A DNA stretch of 64,000 nucleotides, taken from NCBI GenBank assembly GCA_028023455.1, contig JAQFVV010000446.1, positions 93,116-157,115 on the forward strand, in the 5' to 3' direction. Position 1 is the stretch's first letter. Every line of letters starts with the position of its first letter. The notes under the pieces are model-generated. The model did not search any database. It was not told the origin of the DNA and worked only from the letters and a program-made list of their open reading frames with translations. Origin of the DNA: Epiperipatus broadwayi (taxonomy: Eukaryota > Onychophora > Udeonychophora > Euonychophora > Peripatidae). Position numbers and translations under genes: made by a program. This document shows positions 45,401 through 56,808 of this stretch, piece after piece.

Positions 45401-48042
45401 ACTCAACAGAAGTGATTTATTTCCGAGATGATAGCAAAACAAAATGTATCAATATTAGATTTGCATTACTATCTGGTTGACTGTTAGATCATTTAGAACA
45501 TTAAGAAATTTATTTTAATTAACTAGTATTATAAGAAAGGATAAAGCTGTATAGAGATAGATGCTGGAAAACAATAATGAACCTAAGAAATCATTAGATT
45601 GAGTAATAAATAGACACAAATGTTTTTTGTTTATCAGCCTCATGGTTTTACATAATAGGATTTTATTATAATTCTTTTATTTAGCCAATAAATGAAATAT
45701 AAGCTGCATTGTTGCAAAAACTAACCAACTTTAAAATCAAACTGTCTCATCAAAAACATTAGAGCTAAACTTTCTCATCAAAAACCCATAAAATTATGTG
45801 CATTGATAAATAAATGGCATCCAACAAATATAAAAGAAATAAATAAAAGTTTCTATGGATGAGTTTGACATAAATTAGTCTCCACCCTCCTTAAAAAACA
45901 TTGGATTGCTGTTACAATATTCCTCCTTACTAATTAAGTTTATAATCAATATCATATATATTGTTGAGGGAATAATATTTAAAAGATCATCTCAAATAAA
46001 GCTTACGTTTATAGCACAAGGATGTTTAAATTTACAATTCAGATGTTTGAAACTTGGAAAATTCTATTTAGGCAGACTAGCATTAGATGAGCACAAAATG
46101 GAGTAGCTAAAATGTCAATTTAGATTGACTGAGTAAATTCTTAGTAATGTTGAAATTTTAAAACATAGATAATTTATACATGAGTTACAATGTTAAACAT
46201 ATCACAGAAGGCTTATAGGTAATAGAAAAAGGTATTTGCAAGGCTGCTTTACACATGATATTGAAATGAGTGGCAATGATTTTCAACAAGATAAAAATAT
46301 GAGTAATGTTCTGAAATGGATGAATTCCCCAGATGTTACATCTTTGTTTACAAAATAATACTAATAATAACTTCAATCTTGAGAAAATAGATAATATTTA
46401 CCATTATTTAATTATAGACAGGATTCAATCTGGTCAAATTTGAATCAAGCATAATTTATAAATAACTACACTCAGTCCTTAACTGCTCTAATACTAAGTT
46501 GACAACTATTGAAAGCTTGCTTAAATCAGTCACCCTATTTTAAATTGTTTGACTGATCAAATAATTTCTTATGTTTTGATTCTATGCAAAGGCATAAATT
46601 ACTGACATAAATTTAGTCTTGAATTAATAATAACTGAGCTATGGATTTTTTACAAACATATAACCAGGAGAAAACCAAATTATCTACAGAGATAATACTA
46701 ATAAAAGACTGAATCAAAACTAATATAAAATTTATGACGCCTATGAAAATGCAAGATCAAATATGCTAAACTTTACAAGTAAAAGGCTCATAAAGAACTC
46801 AGAGTGGTTAGTAATGACACATGTTTATAGTAATCAATGTTCTTCTCAATAACAAGTATAAATGAAATGGTCCCTGTTTAGTTTAATGCAGTGATATAGG
46901 AATAGATTTGTGAGCTAATTCTGTGAATTAAAATTCAAAACATTACTTTGTTGCTAGAACATCACATATTCTTCTGAGCAACTAATCATTGAATTATTTT
47001 TTTGATGTTTAAAAGTTTTTAATTTGTAACTTTGATGAACTTTAATCAATGCCATATTTAGCTCTTTACAGTATACAGCAACTATAGAGTACCATATTTG
47101 GAATTTATAAATTTCTTCATGATGTCACATAAGTGTTCAAATGTCATATAACTGCTAAAGCAACTAATCAACTCTGTGAGGTTTAATGCATTGGTAAAGA
47201 TGATAGATTTATGAAGAAGAAGTTTTTGCTCAAAGTTCATATGTAGTGTTGACTTTGTAGAAACTACCAGCAAGTCAATAATTTTAGTCATTTTTATTAA
47301 TTCATTGAATTTATATGTTGATTTACTGAATATTTAATTTAGTTAATTATAGTACAAGAATATAAAAGGATTTCTATATCGTATAACTATATAACTGAAT
47401 AACAGAGTTTGTTTAGGATAGCACCATCCTACATATTTGAATAAAAGAATATTTTAAAAGAAACATTAATGTCATATAGGAATAATATGGTAAGTAATAA
47501 TAATTGCATTATTATTTTATTTTTTAAGATAGTGGGATTTAAAGACACAGTTTTCTGGCTCATTCCTCTCACTTTCTCTCCCTTTTCCTTTCTTCTTCTA
47601 GCGGATATATTTTTGCCTCTTTTTGTTCTGTAATAAAAATATTATTTTTGACTTAATAAAATAATTATCTTTTTTAAAAAATTAAAAATGAAGAGTCTCA
47701 TTCCATGTAATAATATTTTGTTTACTTTGCTTTAAATTGCTCTCCTGTATCTATTTTTGTCGATATTTAAAACTGGATCTATTATATATTTATTTATTTA
47801 GTAATATTTAAAAAATCTCAAGATATCCGTATTGTATAGAGAACATCATACAAATGCCAATTGATTGGTAGTTCTTTTACTCTCAATGTAGTTATTGAGT
47901 TTATGCAAGCTCATCTTTTATTTAAATCTTGAAAATGAAAGTAGGATATTTTCCATAGTTAGTTTTTATATTTATGTTTATTTTTGCAAACTATTTGTTT
48001 TTTGACAATAACATGACATTTAGTGTCAGATTTAATTCAAAC
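45401..48042. other. AT-rich non-coding stretch
   Basis: No gene or bounded repeat was recognised. A polypyrimidine patch lies at about 47560-47605. Confidence 0.4.
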
Positions 48043-48054
48043 ATATTTGTTTTT

Positions 48055-48153
48055 GTCAAGCGTTGGTGGTCTAGCGGTCAGCATAGCTGCCTTCCAAGCA
48101 GCTGGCCTGGGTTCGCTTCCCGGTCAACGCATTTGACATATGGAAAAATATAT
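48055..48153 (+). mobile_element. tRNA-Gly(TCC)-derived SINE, best preserved copy
   Basis: The tRNA-like head (48060-48131, 72 nt) folds fully. The acceptor stem GCGTTGG pairs with TCAACGC (one G-T pair). The anticodon stem GCTGC/GCAGC carries loop CTTCCAA with anticodon TCC. The T stem CTGGG/CCCGG carries loop TTCGCTT. The T loop has C where nearly all tRNAs have A58. A TTTGACATATGG-A(n) tail follows. A 12-bp duplication ATATTTGTTTTT (48043-48054 and 48154-48165) shows it is a retroposon and not a resident tRNA gene. Confidence 0.95.
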
Positions 48154-48254
48154 ATATTTGTTTTTAAAAAAATACAAGTTGAGAAAAATGTAATAATGAA
48201 AATCGGGTGGTAGTGATCTGCTGAATAAGGAATACCTCTTTATCCTTCAGAGTT

Positions 48255-48274
48255 GGGGGGCGGGTGGGGGGGGG
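48255..48274 (+). repeat. G-rich tract
   Basis: Runs of 6, 3 and 9 G bases separated by single bases (C, T), in an AT-rich region. It could form a G-quadruplex. Confidence 0.9.
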
Positions 48275-48289
48275 ATAAATAATTATATA

Positions 48290-49284
48290 CGAAAATTTTT
48301 GAATTTTAAAACATAATTTCATTGCTTTATATATTGCTTATAAATATTCATTCTGATGGCAGAAATGGAATTCAAATAAATTTTAGTTCATACTAAATAT
48401 ATTTCTATTAGCAACTGTGAAATAACAAAAGCTATTTGTTCAGATTACTATTTCAGTTTTTTGTTTTTTTTTGCTATATTTTCAAAACTGAAATATTATT
48501 TATAAGAATGATTTTTGTTTATAAAATTACACTTCTATGAAATTATTTTAAAATTGTGAAAATATAATACAAAATAAAGATTTATTCATTGAAATAAAAA
48601 AAAATGAAAATTGAACCCAAGCAATGTACTAAAAATTATTAATAAAAAGTGCTGTAGAATTAGAGTGTAAATTAAATTAGTGTTTAATAAAAATAAGGTA
48701 TTTATAAAATAAATTTATGTAATAACAGTAGGAATATATACAAAAGCCGAAATCAATGATATTAAAACAATATACCAAAAATAAAATCTATATATTTTTT
48801 TTACCTTAACTATTTTAGGATAATATGCGACCTTAATGACATTAAATATAAAAAATGTATGAATGTATATTAATTACAGCATTAAAGATAAGTTTATGTA
48901 CCATCCATTGCAGTCCATAGTGTCAAATCTCAAATCATTATAATGAATCCTTTCTTCTCTCCGGGTTATTCCCAAATTTTGATACGTTATTAATTCTTAT
49001 CCAAAAATTATCATTAATTACGAAAGTTTAATTGATACATAAACTTTAATATCACTAGGCTGTATGTTTATAAATTTGGTTTTAACAAACCAACATTAAA
49101 AAACCATTTTATTACAACAGATAGAAGAACAAGTTATAATATGTAGAGATAGCAGTTATTGTAAAATTAATATTTTCTGGGAAACATCCCAATTTATATA
49201 TATAAAATCTATGACATTAATATTTTCTCGAGTTGCTTTTAATTTAAACTTAGTTTAAGTTAGACATCTATCTATTCATTTTAT
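48290..49284. other. AT-rich non-coding stretch
   Basis: No gene or repeat boundary was recognised. Confidence 0.4.
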
Positions 49285-49630
49285 TTAAGTAATCTCATTA
49301 TAATCCAATAAAAAAGTGTAATTAATTGTGCAGAACCTTCATCCTTAAAAAAAAAAAAAAACTTCAAACATTTTATAGAATATCTTCTAGAATATTAATT
49401 TATGTAATCTCGCTATTATAATTAAATTAAAAAGTCAAATTAAAATGCCTTGAGCTTTCTTCATTAAAAAAACTGTTGAAGTTTTTATAGAACATCTAGA
49501 ATATGAATGTAATTTAAATAATCTAGTTGTTATAATCAAGTAAAAAAGTCTAATTAAAATGTATTGAACTTTCTTCACTAAAAAAACATGTTCAAGTTTT
49601 ATAGAACATCTTCTAGAATATTAATTTAAT
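49285..49630. repeat. Three tandem copies of a roughly 120-bp unit
   Basis: Each unit has ATTATAATC/TTATAAT-type text, AAAAAGT-TAATTAA, CTTTCTTCA-TAAAAAAAC and TATAGAACATCT-TAGAATAT in that order. Copies begin at about 49298, 49415 and 49530. Divergence is moderate. Confidence 0.75.
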
Positions 49631-49799
49631 TATTCAAAGAGATTAACCTCATTTTTATCAAAACAGTAATTTGTATGTTATGACAATTTTTAAAACTGTT
49701 TCAATAAATATTGAAATTTATTATTTTTAAAAATTACATTTATATTAAATCACCTTGCCAAGTTGAGACTTGTTTACCTCAGTAGAAATTAATTCCATG

Positions 49800-49905
49800 A
49801 AACCCTGCATGATTTAGCTCGACTGGCAGAGCATATTACGATTGGGAGATTCCAGATTCGATTTTGGTATGGGCTCTTGACTCTGAGCAATAAAGTATTG
49901 CATTT
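49800..49905 (+). mobile_element. Second tRNA-like SINE family, copy 1
   Basis: TTTAGCTCGACTGGCAGAGC resembles a box A region and CCAGATTCGATTTT a degraded box B. The tail includes GACTCTGAGCAATAAAGTATTG, which matches the end of the reversed copy at 52.13-52.26 kb (CGAGCAATAAAACCAC). A further weak tRNA-like piece (GGTAGAGTGCTAAACTCTGA) lies at 49980. Confidence 0.55.
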
Positions 49906-49915
49906 TCTTTAATTC

Positions 49916-52133
49916 CAAGAATATTTAGTCTTTAAATCAACCATATCAACCTTAAGATACCTGCATGCTTTATTGCAATGGTAGAGTGCTAAACTCTGAC
50001 CTTAAGTTCTCTCATTACTTTTGACATTCAAATGTCACCTTACCTCATACGTAACTGACTATTCAATTCAATAATATTAATATGTATTTCATAATAAAAT
50101 ATTTGTCTGATACTGTTTTTACATACATATTTACAAATATAGATAAATTTATACCTAAAACTTATTCATTTAACAACACCAGAATCCAAATTTTAAACAT
50201 TAAGCGTTTTAGATTGTATTCTTTATCCAAAAGAGGGTAAAACAGGCTGTGACCAAGTAAAAATGTTTTAATTAGCATTATCTTACCATTCTTTTTTGTT
50301 TTAGCTTCTCAGTTTTAACGCTTCCACATAACATTATAATTCTCACATTAGCATGTTTGATTTATGAGTGAATTTAGTATAGCTGTCTATCAATGGCGAA
50401 CTGTCCATAGAAACAAGAAAAATACTGGCTTCCTTGATAATTATTTCTTTTTTAGATCATTTTCACATATTTATCATATTTTCTAAGTTGAGTATTTTTT
50501 CATTAACTTCTTTTGATTACAAAAATAACAAACTCAAGCATTTATTTATTCTAACTGGTCATGGAATAATGAGTATTTATTGCTTCTAAAATGCTATTTT
50601 GTTAACATTCATTTGCTTATATTTATCACATGTATAGCATTTATGAAAACATTTTTTGAATCAAATTCATACAGGATTAAAAAATTGTTCCAATGGTTTC
50701 AAAAAAGACATGACAAGAATTATAAAATATAGGTAAAACTTAAAATGTTTATCTCAGTAGAAGCCATTTTTAAACTAACAACTGCTATAACCTCTAAAAG
50801 TTGTACAATTACTATTTTCCAATATCAAATATTGATGATAAATCATTAATTGACATTCAATAAAATAGTCACCCTCAAAGTTATATACAATTTTGTTAAT
50901 TAACTAATATTTTCATTAAAAATTTTTTTTTAAATGTTAATTAATTATATTATGTCATTAGCATTTCATCTACTACAACATAACTGTTGAGCAAGAAACT
51001 ATTTTGAGAATTGGTTATAAATAATTTCAGAAATTCAAGTAATTGCTTCAAGAGAAAGTCATCAAACTATAGGCAGCAGAAAATAAATTCAGCATTTAGT
51101 AGAAATTAGAACTTTCTGCACAAATAGTATATGCCTTTATCAGATATTGCACACAATAAATATACTGAAAACTATTAGGGTGCAGAATATTGTCTATAAG
51201 GAATTTTTTTCTGCATCTAACAATACTAAGGTGGCAGATATGTTTGCAAACTCTACAAAACATATGTTTTAAATTAGCAATTGGTAAACTTAAGTGCAAG
51301 TATAGGCTATTAGAACTTAATAGTTAAGGATTAAATCCACAATGTAATATGCCCTAAAGTTATATTGGTCTTATTAATCATATTCATAACAACCTATATA
51401 GTATTGTGTCCATGTCCTGCATAAATTATACAATAAGATAAATTTGTTACTGCCATTTAATGTTCAAACAGAAATAATTTACATCTGAATAATACATAAT
51501 TTCTAATAATTCATAATATTAATATTGAAAAATTTCACAGTAATATATAGAAAGAAATTAATAGATGTAAAATGAATAAAGAAACATCTTCATATTCTCA
51601 AACTAAGATGCTTTAGATTGGCCTATATAATTGAATTTAGTTACAACAGATAAGATGGCCACTCTAAACTTTTCAAAAGTCTCTATCTTATGCTTTGGTT
51701 TGAGAGTATCATCTGTACTCAACACACCATTGTTGAGCTATTATAACAACATTACAGCACATGAGCTTAGGGTGTAAATCCTTTCGGTTTATATTACTGT
51801 TATTCAAGTCTTAATACAAATATTTTTATTAAAATTATCATATATCAGTAAAATAAGAGTAATATTCAATAAATAGCTAGAATCAATTGTAATTTGGAAA
51901 TGAGAAAATCTATCAGTAATTGTTTCATAATTGATTAATTATTAACAAGATCATTTGGATGACTGAATACAACAAGAAAATCAAAATTAGAAATAATAGA
52001 TTTACATATGAAAATGAAAACTTAGCCATTTCAATACCAACTACCATGACACAATACTTTGGTTAATAGGATTAAATAAAGAAGCAAATTTTTAATAGCT
52101 ATTACCATTTTTTTCTAATACAAAAACTTATTG
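49916..52133. other. AT-rich non-coding stretch
   Basis: No gene was recognised apart from the weak tRNA-like piece near 49960-50040. Confidence 0.4.
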
Positions 52134-52257
52134 TGGTTTTATTGCTCGGGAATCATAAGAAGATAATGAAAGTTCCAGAACAAAAACCGAACCAAAGATC
52201 TTTGACTCTGAGACAGATACTCTACCATTCATTCAGACATACTAGGCTAGGGTTTTA
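52134..52257 (-). mobile_element. Second tRNA-like SINE family, copy 2
   Basis: On the minus strand it reads GAATGGTAGAGTATCTGTCT, then CAGAGTCAAAGATCTTTGG, TTCGGTTTTTG (box B region), and a 3' unit ending CCCGAGCAATAAAACCACAA. Head and tail have the same order as the 49.8-kb copy. It lies about 370 bp from the glycosyltransferase exon's splice donor, inside the presumed first intron. Confidence 0.6.
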
Positions 52258-52620
52258 ATAATTTAAATAGTTTTATTGGAGTTCAAAAAAGACATTGAAT
52301 ATCGTTTAATCAATTAAAAATACAAGTTCATTTAAAACATGGATGTATTTTGGTTTATAATGAAAAATTGAATTGTTTCTGCTCTCTCTAATCTGTTTGC
52401 ACATCATAGCTTTCACAATAAAGTTTATATTAGATTTATTTATTATTACTTAGGTTATTATTATAAAAAATAAGTATGTATTTATTTCAGTTGCGTGCTA
52501 TATACATTCACTATGTGTGCGTGCTTAAGCACATGCATATCGTTTATATATATATTAAAATTTTCTATTAGTTTTTATTGAATTGAAACAGTCAAGAAAT
52601 AAAGAAGGAAAGAATGATAA

Positions 52621-52626
52621 ACTTAC
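52621..52626 (-). promoter_or_regulatory. 5' splice site of the glycosyltransferase exon
   Basis: The minus-strand sequence is CTAAA|GTAAGT, the full animal donor consensus after the cut. It sits directly after the conserved LPDYRD block, the position where the reading frame would otherwise stop (TAA). Confidence 0.8.
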
Positions 52627-53108
52627 TTTAGGTCTCGATAGTCCGGAAGTTTACGTTCAAAAGGTATTCTATCACTAGCGAATATATTGAAAGCCTCTAA
52701 TTTGAATAATTTATCCTTTAAATTTTTATCTTCCTCTGAAAGTGTAATATTAAACGCCATTCCATTTTTACCAGCGTCCGGAATTGTTGGAAAGACAACA
52801 GATGGTAAATCCTTATACAAACTAAGGTCTTCCCAATCAAATGAAGGTAACTTCCATTTGCTATAAAATAGCACTATTTCCTCCGAATAATTTGGAAATA
52901 GAACTTGAAACATTTCCTTCATTTTAAGAGTTAAATTTGAAGAGTTATGAAGCAAAATCTCTCTTTCTTTAGTAGATAAGAAGTCATTATTTACCTGCCT
53001 TGGTTCGCTATTATACCAAATGTATAACTTTAACCATATTAATGTAGTAAATACAATCAAAAATAGAAAATAGTAAGATATTACTCCTCTTAAATAGAGT
53101 CGTCGCAT
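52627..53108 (-). CDS. Polypeptide N-acetylgalactosaminyltransferase, first coding exon
   Basis: This is the N-terminal part of a Golgi enzyme that starts mucin-type O-glycosylation by moving GalNAc from UDP-GalNAc to Ser/Thr. The exon starts at a true ATG (53106-53108) and gives about 160 residues. Residues 1-8 are basic and cytosolic. Residues about 9-32 are a hydrophobic signal anchor (GVISYYFLFLIVFTTLIWLK), making a type II membrane protein. A polar stem follows. Residues about 138-158 hold KLEAFNIFASDRIPFERKLP then DYRD, the block that precedes the catalytic domain in this family. A consensus donor GTAAGT (complement of ACTTAC at 52621-52626) ends the exon after CTAAA, leaving a phase-2 codon; reading on gives an immediate stop. 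The catalytic and lectin domains must lie in further exons at lower coordinates, and none was identified. The exact paralogue cannot be named. Confidence 0.88.
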
Positions 53109-54290
53109 TTTAAAATGATTTACCGCTGGCTATTTAAGTTATATAATTTTTAAAGAAGTAAAAAACTACATGTAACTATTTAAGTAGTTTTAACTAGATT
53201 CCGGTTATTAATAACTGTTTGTACCATTTGATTTTTTTCAAGGTTGCAGAATTCTCTATATCAACACGCAGAGACACTCCTCTTTTAATTTACATTCGGT
53301 GATATATATAAAATGAATTACTTCATATTTAATACAAAGTTCTTATTCTGCATCATTGATGAAAATAACTTATTTAAATTACAATTACGTAAAACGATGT
53401 ACAGGTACATAAGTGTATACACAAACATATGGACAATATATATATACTACACAGGTAAATTTTACAGGTGGGATCTTGGCAACAGTTTGAAATTTTTGAT
53501 TGTTATCTATATTGGGATTGTCTAAATATTGCCTGGTTTCTAATGGTTATATGTATGTATTGAAGTGTTATAGGGGTGAAGAAAATAAAATAAATTTTTA
53601 TATGTTTGATTGTTTGTAAAACTTGATTAAAAGTTTTGTTGTTTTTTTTGTTTGTACGAGGGAATTATATTTTAACCCTACAGCTATATTTAGTTTTAAT
53701 TTTTTTTTAAAAAAAGGAAACCAAAAAAAGAAAAACTAAGATTATTATTTTTTTTTATTTATGTAAAAGTAAATTGTATAAATAAATTACTTTTCAGATT
53801 TATAGTTGCAGAGACATTTCCAGCTATGACTTGACCGATCTCTAGAATGACTAAGTAAATATTATGAGGTAATTTATCAAGGTAAGATGGGTGAGTTTAA
53901 TGGCCTACTTGTGTGTTCACAGTAGTCCAGGTATACAGGTTTATCTCTTACCCACAATATTACTATCTTATATTTATTTATCCTCAGGTACACTTTTTAT
54001 ATCCTTTATGTTTGTAATTCTACCTTCCCCTTTTAATTTATTATGTATTCATAATTGTCATTGTAAACATGGTGCTTATTTAATAAATATTTGAAAGAGT
54101 GACTAATTAAAGATAGAAAATAATTTTTCATTTGTTAATCCCTAGATCTGTAAAAGGCAGTTTATTTTCTTTAATTGCATAGCTATTGTTAGTTAGATGA
54201 ACAATTTCATAAATTTTAATGAAAAAAAAAAAAGAAAAAGAAAGTGTTGTAAGTGGTTCAGATACGAGAGATTTTTCTATAAAAGGCTTA
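53109..54290. other. Upstream region of the glycosyltransferase exon
   Basis: This should hold the 5' untranslated region or first intron, and possibly the promoter. No clear TATA box, CpG-rich patch or upstream splice acceptor was recognised. The base before ATG is A (TTTTAAAATG), acceptable for an animal start. Confidence 0.3.
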
Positions 54291-54291
54291 A

Positions 54292-54483
54292 TCAGGCTAT
54301 TGTATTATAGTTACTCCAACTCAAAGAGATAGTTACACCAACTGGAGAGATACTTGCACAAACTATTCCTGCCAAAAAACTCCTAGAGAACGATTTCTGC
54401 ATATTCTGAAAGAAAGTTGATCTGGCAATTATTCTACTTGGAATGAACACTAAACCTAGTGCAATGATATTTTTTCCTACCAT
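54292..54483 (-). CDS. Short hydrophobic open frame, unrecognised
   Basis: A minus-strand ATG frame of 63 codons has an in-frame stop just upstream. It contains a C-terminal hydrophobic stretch, FLAGIVCASISPVGVTISLS. The block is GC-richer than its surroundings. A second minus-strand frame just upstream (about 54610-54540) reads LMVGLGEAVSGFFVVGSYGI and ends in a stop. The two could be parts of one broken membrane-protein gene, an old mobile element, or chance. I do not recognise the family. Confidence 0.25.
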   Translation of the reverse strand: MVGKNIIALGLVFIPSRIIARSTFFQNMQKSFSRSFLAGIVCASISPVGVTISLSWSNYNTIA

Positions 54484-54659
54484 GATGTGCTAAGCTTTTC
54501 ACCAGGACAGGTTCGTGCTCCCTGTATCTCCATTAACTGCCTATAATGCCATAAGAACCAACTACAAAGAAACCACTAACCGCCTCACCCAAACCGACCA
54601 TCAGTGAATCTAGATCAAGGAATCATGCTAAACAAGTCTAGTGGCACTAGCGTTTAACT

Positions 54660-55515
54660 AATTTGTTAAGGCACCTTACGTTCTGCAATTAAATTAATTT
54701 TATTGTCCTAAATTTGTTCTCTTTTTTAAATGTACATGTGTTCCAAGTTTTTATTTTGTGTAATTCGATTTCTGTGTGATTGATATTTGTCTCTTAACAA
54801 GTGCTAGTTTCAAACCAGTGCTATATGTTGTTCCATTCAAGTCTTAGTAAGTAAGGTACTATTGTCTGAATTGTAATCTCACATTCCTTTTTGTTATAGA
54901 GAGCAGTCTGGATATTACAGACTATTTTAATTAGCTTCTGGCTCATGTCCCATTTTGTTATTAGTCCTACTTATGTCGTGAAACTATAATTATTTGTAGT
55001 AGTCTATTACAAAATATAGTAGTGTTTAGTTTTATTCCTTCAAGCTTCCCATTCATTTATTAGGGACACATACGAACATTTTAACCCTCCCAATAGGACG
55101 ATCATGAGCTTCTAGCCTGTCTCAGTCAGAGGGAGGTCAATTGATTGAAAGTAATAACTTTTAACACTCTTTTTTTTTAATTAATGTTTTGGAGGCTATC
55201 TTCACATTTCTCCTGTTTCGGCATAAGCTCTAAAAAAGCTCAAATACGGAGAATCATTCTTTTCATAACTATAGATTATAAGCAAGAGGCTAACCCCTCT
55301 TTTCTTACGTGAGATCACTGAATACTTACTAGTACTTTTCCTACTGTCAGTATTTTTGCACTCTTTCCGCTATAATTATACCACGCACAGGAATCACTTT
55401 CTAAGCTATATTAAAATATTTTAATTTTGACGAATGTACGAACAGTGCATTGTAAGTAGATTTTAAAGTTTGTTATCTAGATTTATGTTTATTTAATCAT
55501 ACTACTAATACAAAT
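54660..55515. other. Non-coding stretch with slightly higher GC
   Basis: Nothing was recognised. About 55070-55330 is a little GC-richer (for example GGACGATCATGAGCTTCTAG) and includes a small inverted pair AGCTCTAAAAAAGCT. Confidence 0.35.
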
Positions 55516-55517
55516 AT

Positions 55518-55766
55518 TTATTCATTTTTACTTAGTTGATTTTGTTTTCTGCTGCTATCTTTCCAACCTTCGGAACAAAACATAAGATCGCATTTGCTTA
55601 GTTGAGCTAGTCCGGCACATTCATATTCGAATATCCTGTCCACCCTTAAATAAATGTCTAATTCCGATTTTCGGACTAATGGTGCCCTTATGGTCAGTAT
55701 ATTCGAAACCAAAAATCTTTTGTTGGGTACAATATATATGCGCAATTTATATCCATATATATTATC
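55518..55766 (-). CDS. Candidate internal or terminal coding exon, unknown gene
   Basis: One minus-strand frame is open from just after a possible acceptor (CCTAAACGGTAG, ending at 55767) to a TAA at 55518-55520, about 82 codons. It reads NIYGYKLRIYIVPNKRFLVS, then RAPLVRKSELDIYLRVDRIF, EYECAGLAQLSKCDLMFCSE and GWKDSS. The amino-acid mix is balanced and codon use is less AT-biased than around it, which argues for real coding sequence. There is no ATG at the start, so it would be an exon and not a whole gene. A weak donor (CTAAGTAAAA) lies near 55530. The family is not recognised. The acceptor lacks a strong pyrimidine tract, which lowers confidence. Confidence 0.35.
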   Translation of the reverse strand, partial: DNIYGYKLRIYIVPNKRFLVSNILTIRAPLVRKSELDIYLRVDRIFEYECAGLAQLSKCDLMFCSEGWKDSSRKQNQLSKNE

Positions 55767-56003
55767 CTACCGTTTAGGTATTATTTAGTTTTAAGCCAAT
55801 ATACGGATTGCAAATTTGTGATTAGTAACAAACTGATAAACAATTTACATTTTTATGATACACACATACTTATAGTGAAAGCAGTTATTAAATATGAAAC
55901 TTTTTATTACAATTTGGAAATAAAGTTACATAATGACATCCACTTCATCAGGTTTTATTTTTATAAAGATATTACTTTTAGTCAACAATTGTCATCATCA
56001 TCA

Positions 56004-56804
56004 TCAACCATTATCAATCCACTGCAGGATGAAGGTCTCTCCAAGTTTAATCCATCTTCTCCGATCTTTAGCTTCTCTTTTCCACAACACCCCTGCACAT
56101 TTGCTTATTTCATCCATCCATCTCACATGTGGTCTCTTTCTGGGTCTTTTACAATCTCTTGGAATCCAGTTTAAAATTTCAATTGTCCATCTATTATTAT
56201 TTCTTCTAGCAATATGTCCAGCCCAACTCCATTTCAATCTTTTAATTTTTTCAATAAGGTCAGTAACACCTGTTTGTTGTCTTACCCATACATTGCGTTT
56301 TCGATCTCTTCTTGTTACTCCCAACATACATCTCTCCATGCTCCTTTGAGTGGTCTGAAGTTTCTGTATTGCTCTTCTATTAAGTGTCCAAGTCTCAGAT
56401 CCATAAGTAAGAACTGGTAAAACACATTTGTTAAAAAACATTCTTTTCAAACACATAGGCATATTTCCTTTTAGTATCAAGTTATTTCTACCAAAAGCAC
56501 TCCAACCAAGTTTAATTCTATGATTAATTTCCTCCATTATGTTTCCATCTGTATTAATAATCTGACCTAGGTATTTGTAACTGTTAACTTCTTCTAATTC
56601 TTCATAATCAATCTTTATTTTCATATTTTGAGCAAATCGATTAAACATTACTTTAGTCTTTTTAACATTTATCTTTAGTCCTACTTTTCTACTTTCATCT
56701 GCTAACTCCTGCAACATTTCCTGCAGCTCTGAAGCATTATTTGCAAAAACAACTACATCATCTGCAAAATCTAAATGACTTAAATACTCTCCATTTACTT
56801 TCAC
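56004..56804 (-). CDS. LINE reverse transcriptase, active site and C-terminal part (ORF part 4)
   Basis: It begins KVNGEYLSHLDFADDVVVFA, with the catalytic aspartates of FADD. Then come GLKINVKKTKVMF, NSYKYLGQIINTDGN, PVLTYGSETWTL, and the C-terminal block WSWAGHIARRNNNRW, which is conserved in RTE-like elements. The stop is at 56004-56006 and the (GATGAT)n tail follows immediately. Confidence 0.92.
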   Translation of the reverse strand: MKVNGEYLSHLDFADDVVVFANNASELQEMLQELADESRKVGLKINVKKTKVMFNRFAQNMKIKIDYEELEEVNSYKYLGQIINTDGNIMEEINHRIKLGWSAFGRNNLILKGNMPMCLKRMFFNKCVLPVLTYGSETWTLNRRAIQKLQTTQRSMERCMLGVTRRDRKRNVWVRQQTGVTDLIEKIKRLKWSWAGHIARRNNNRWTIEILNWIPRDCKRPRKRPHVRWMDEISKCAGVLWKREAKDRRRWIKLGETFILQWIDNG

Positions 56805-56808
56805 TCCT

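Noticed and set aside
48060-48131. A functional tRNA-Gly(TCC) gene
   Set aside because: It folds as a tRNA, but it has C at T-loop position 58, a SINE tail, an A run and a 12-bp target duplication, and sister copies exist. It is a retroposon.
55818-56420. Open frames on the + strand (118, 138 and 68 codons)
   Set aside because: They are antisense shadows of the LINE reverse transcriptase C-terminal part.
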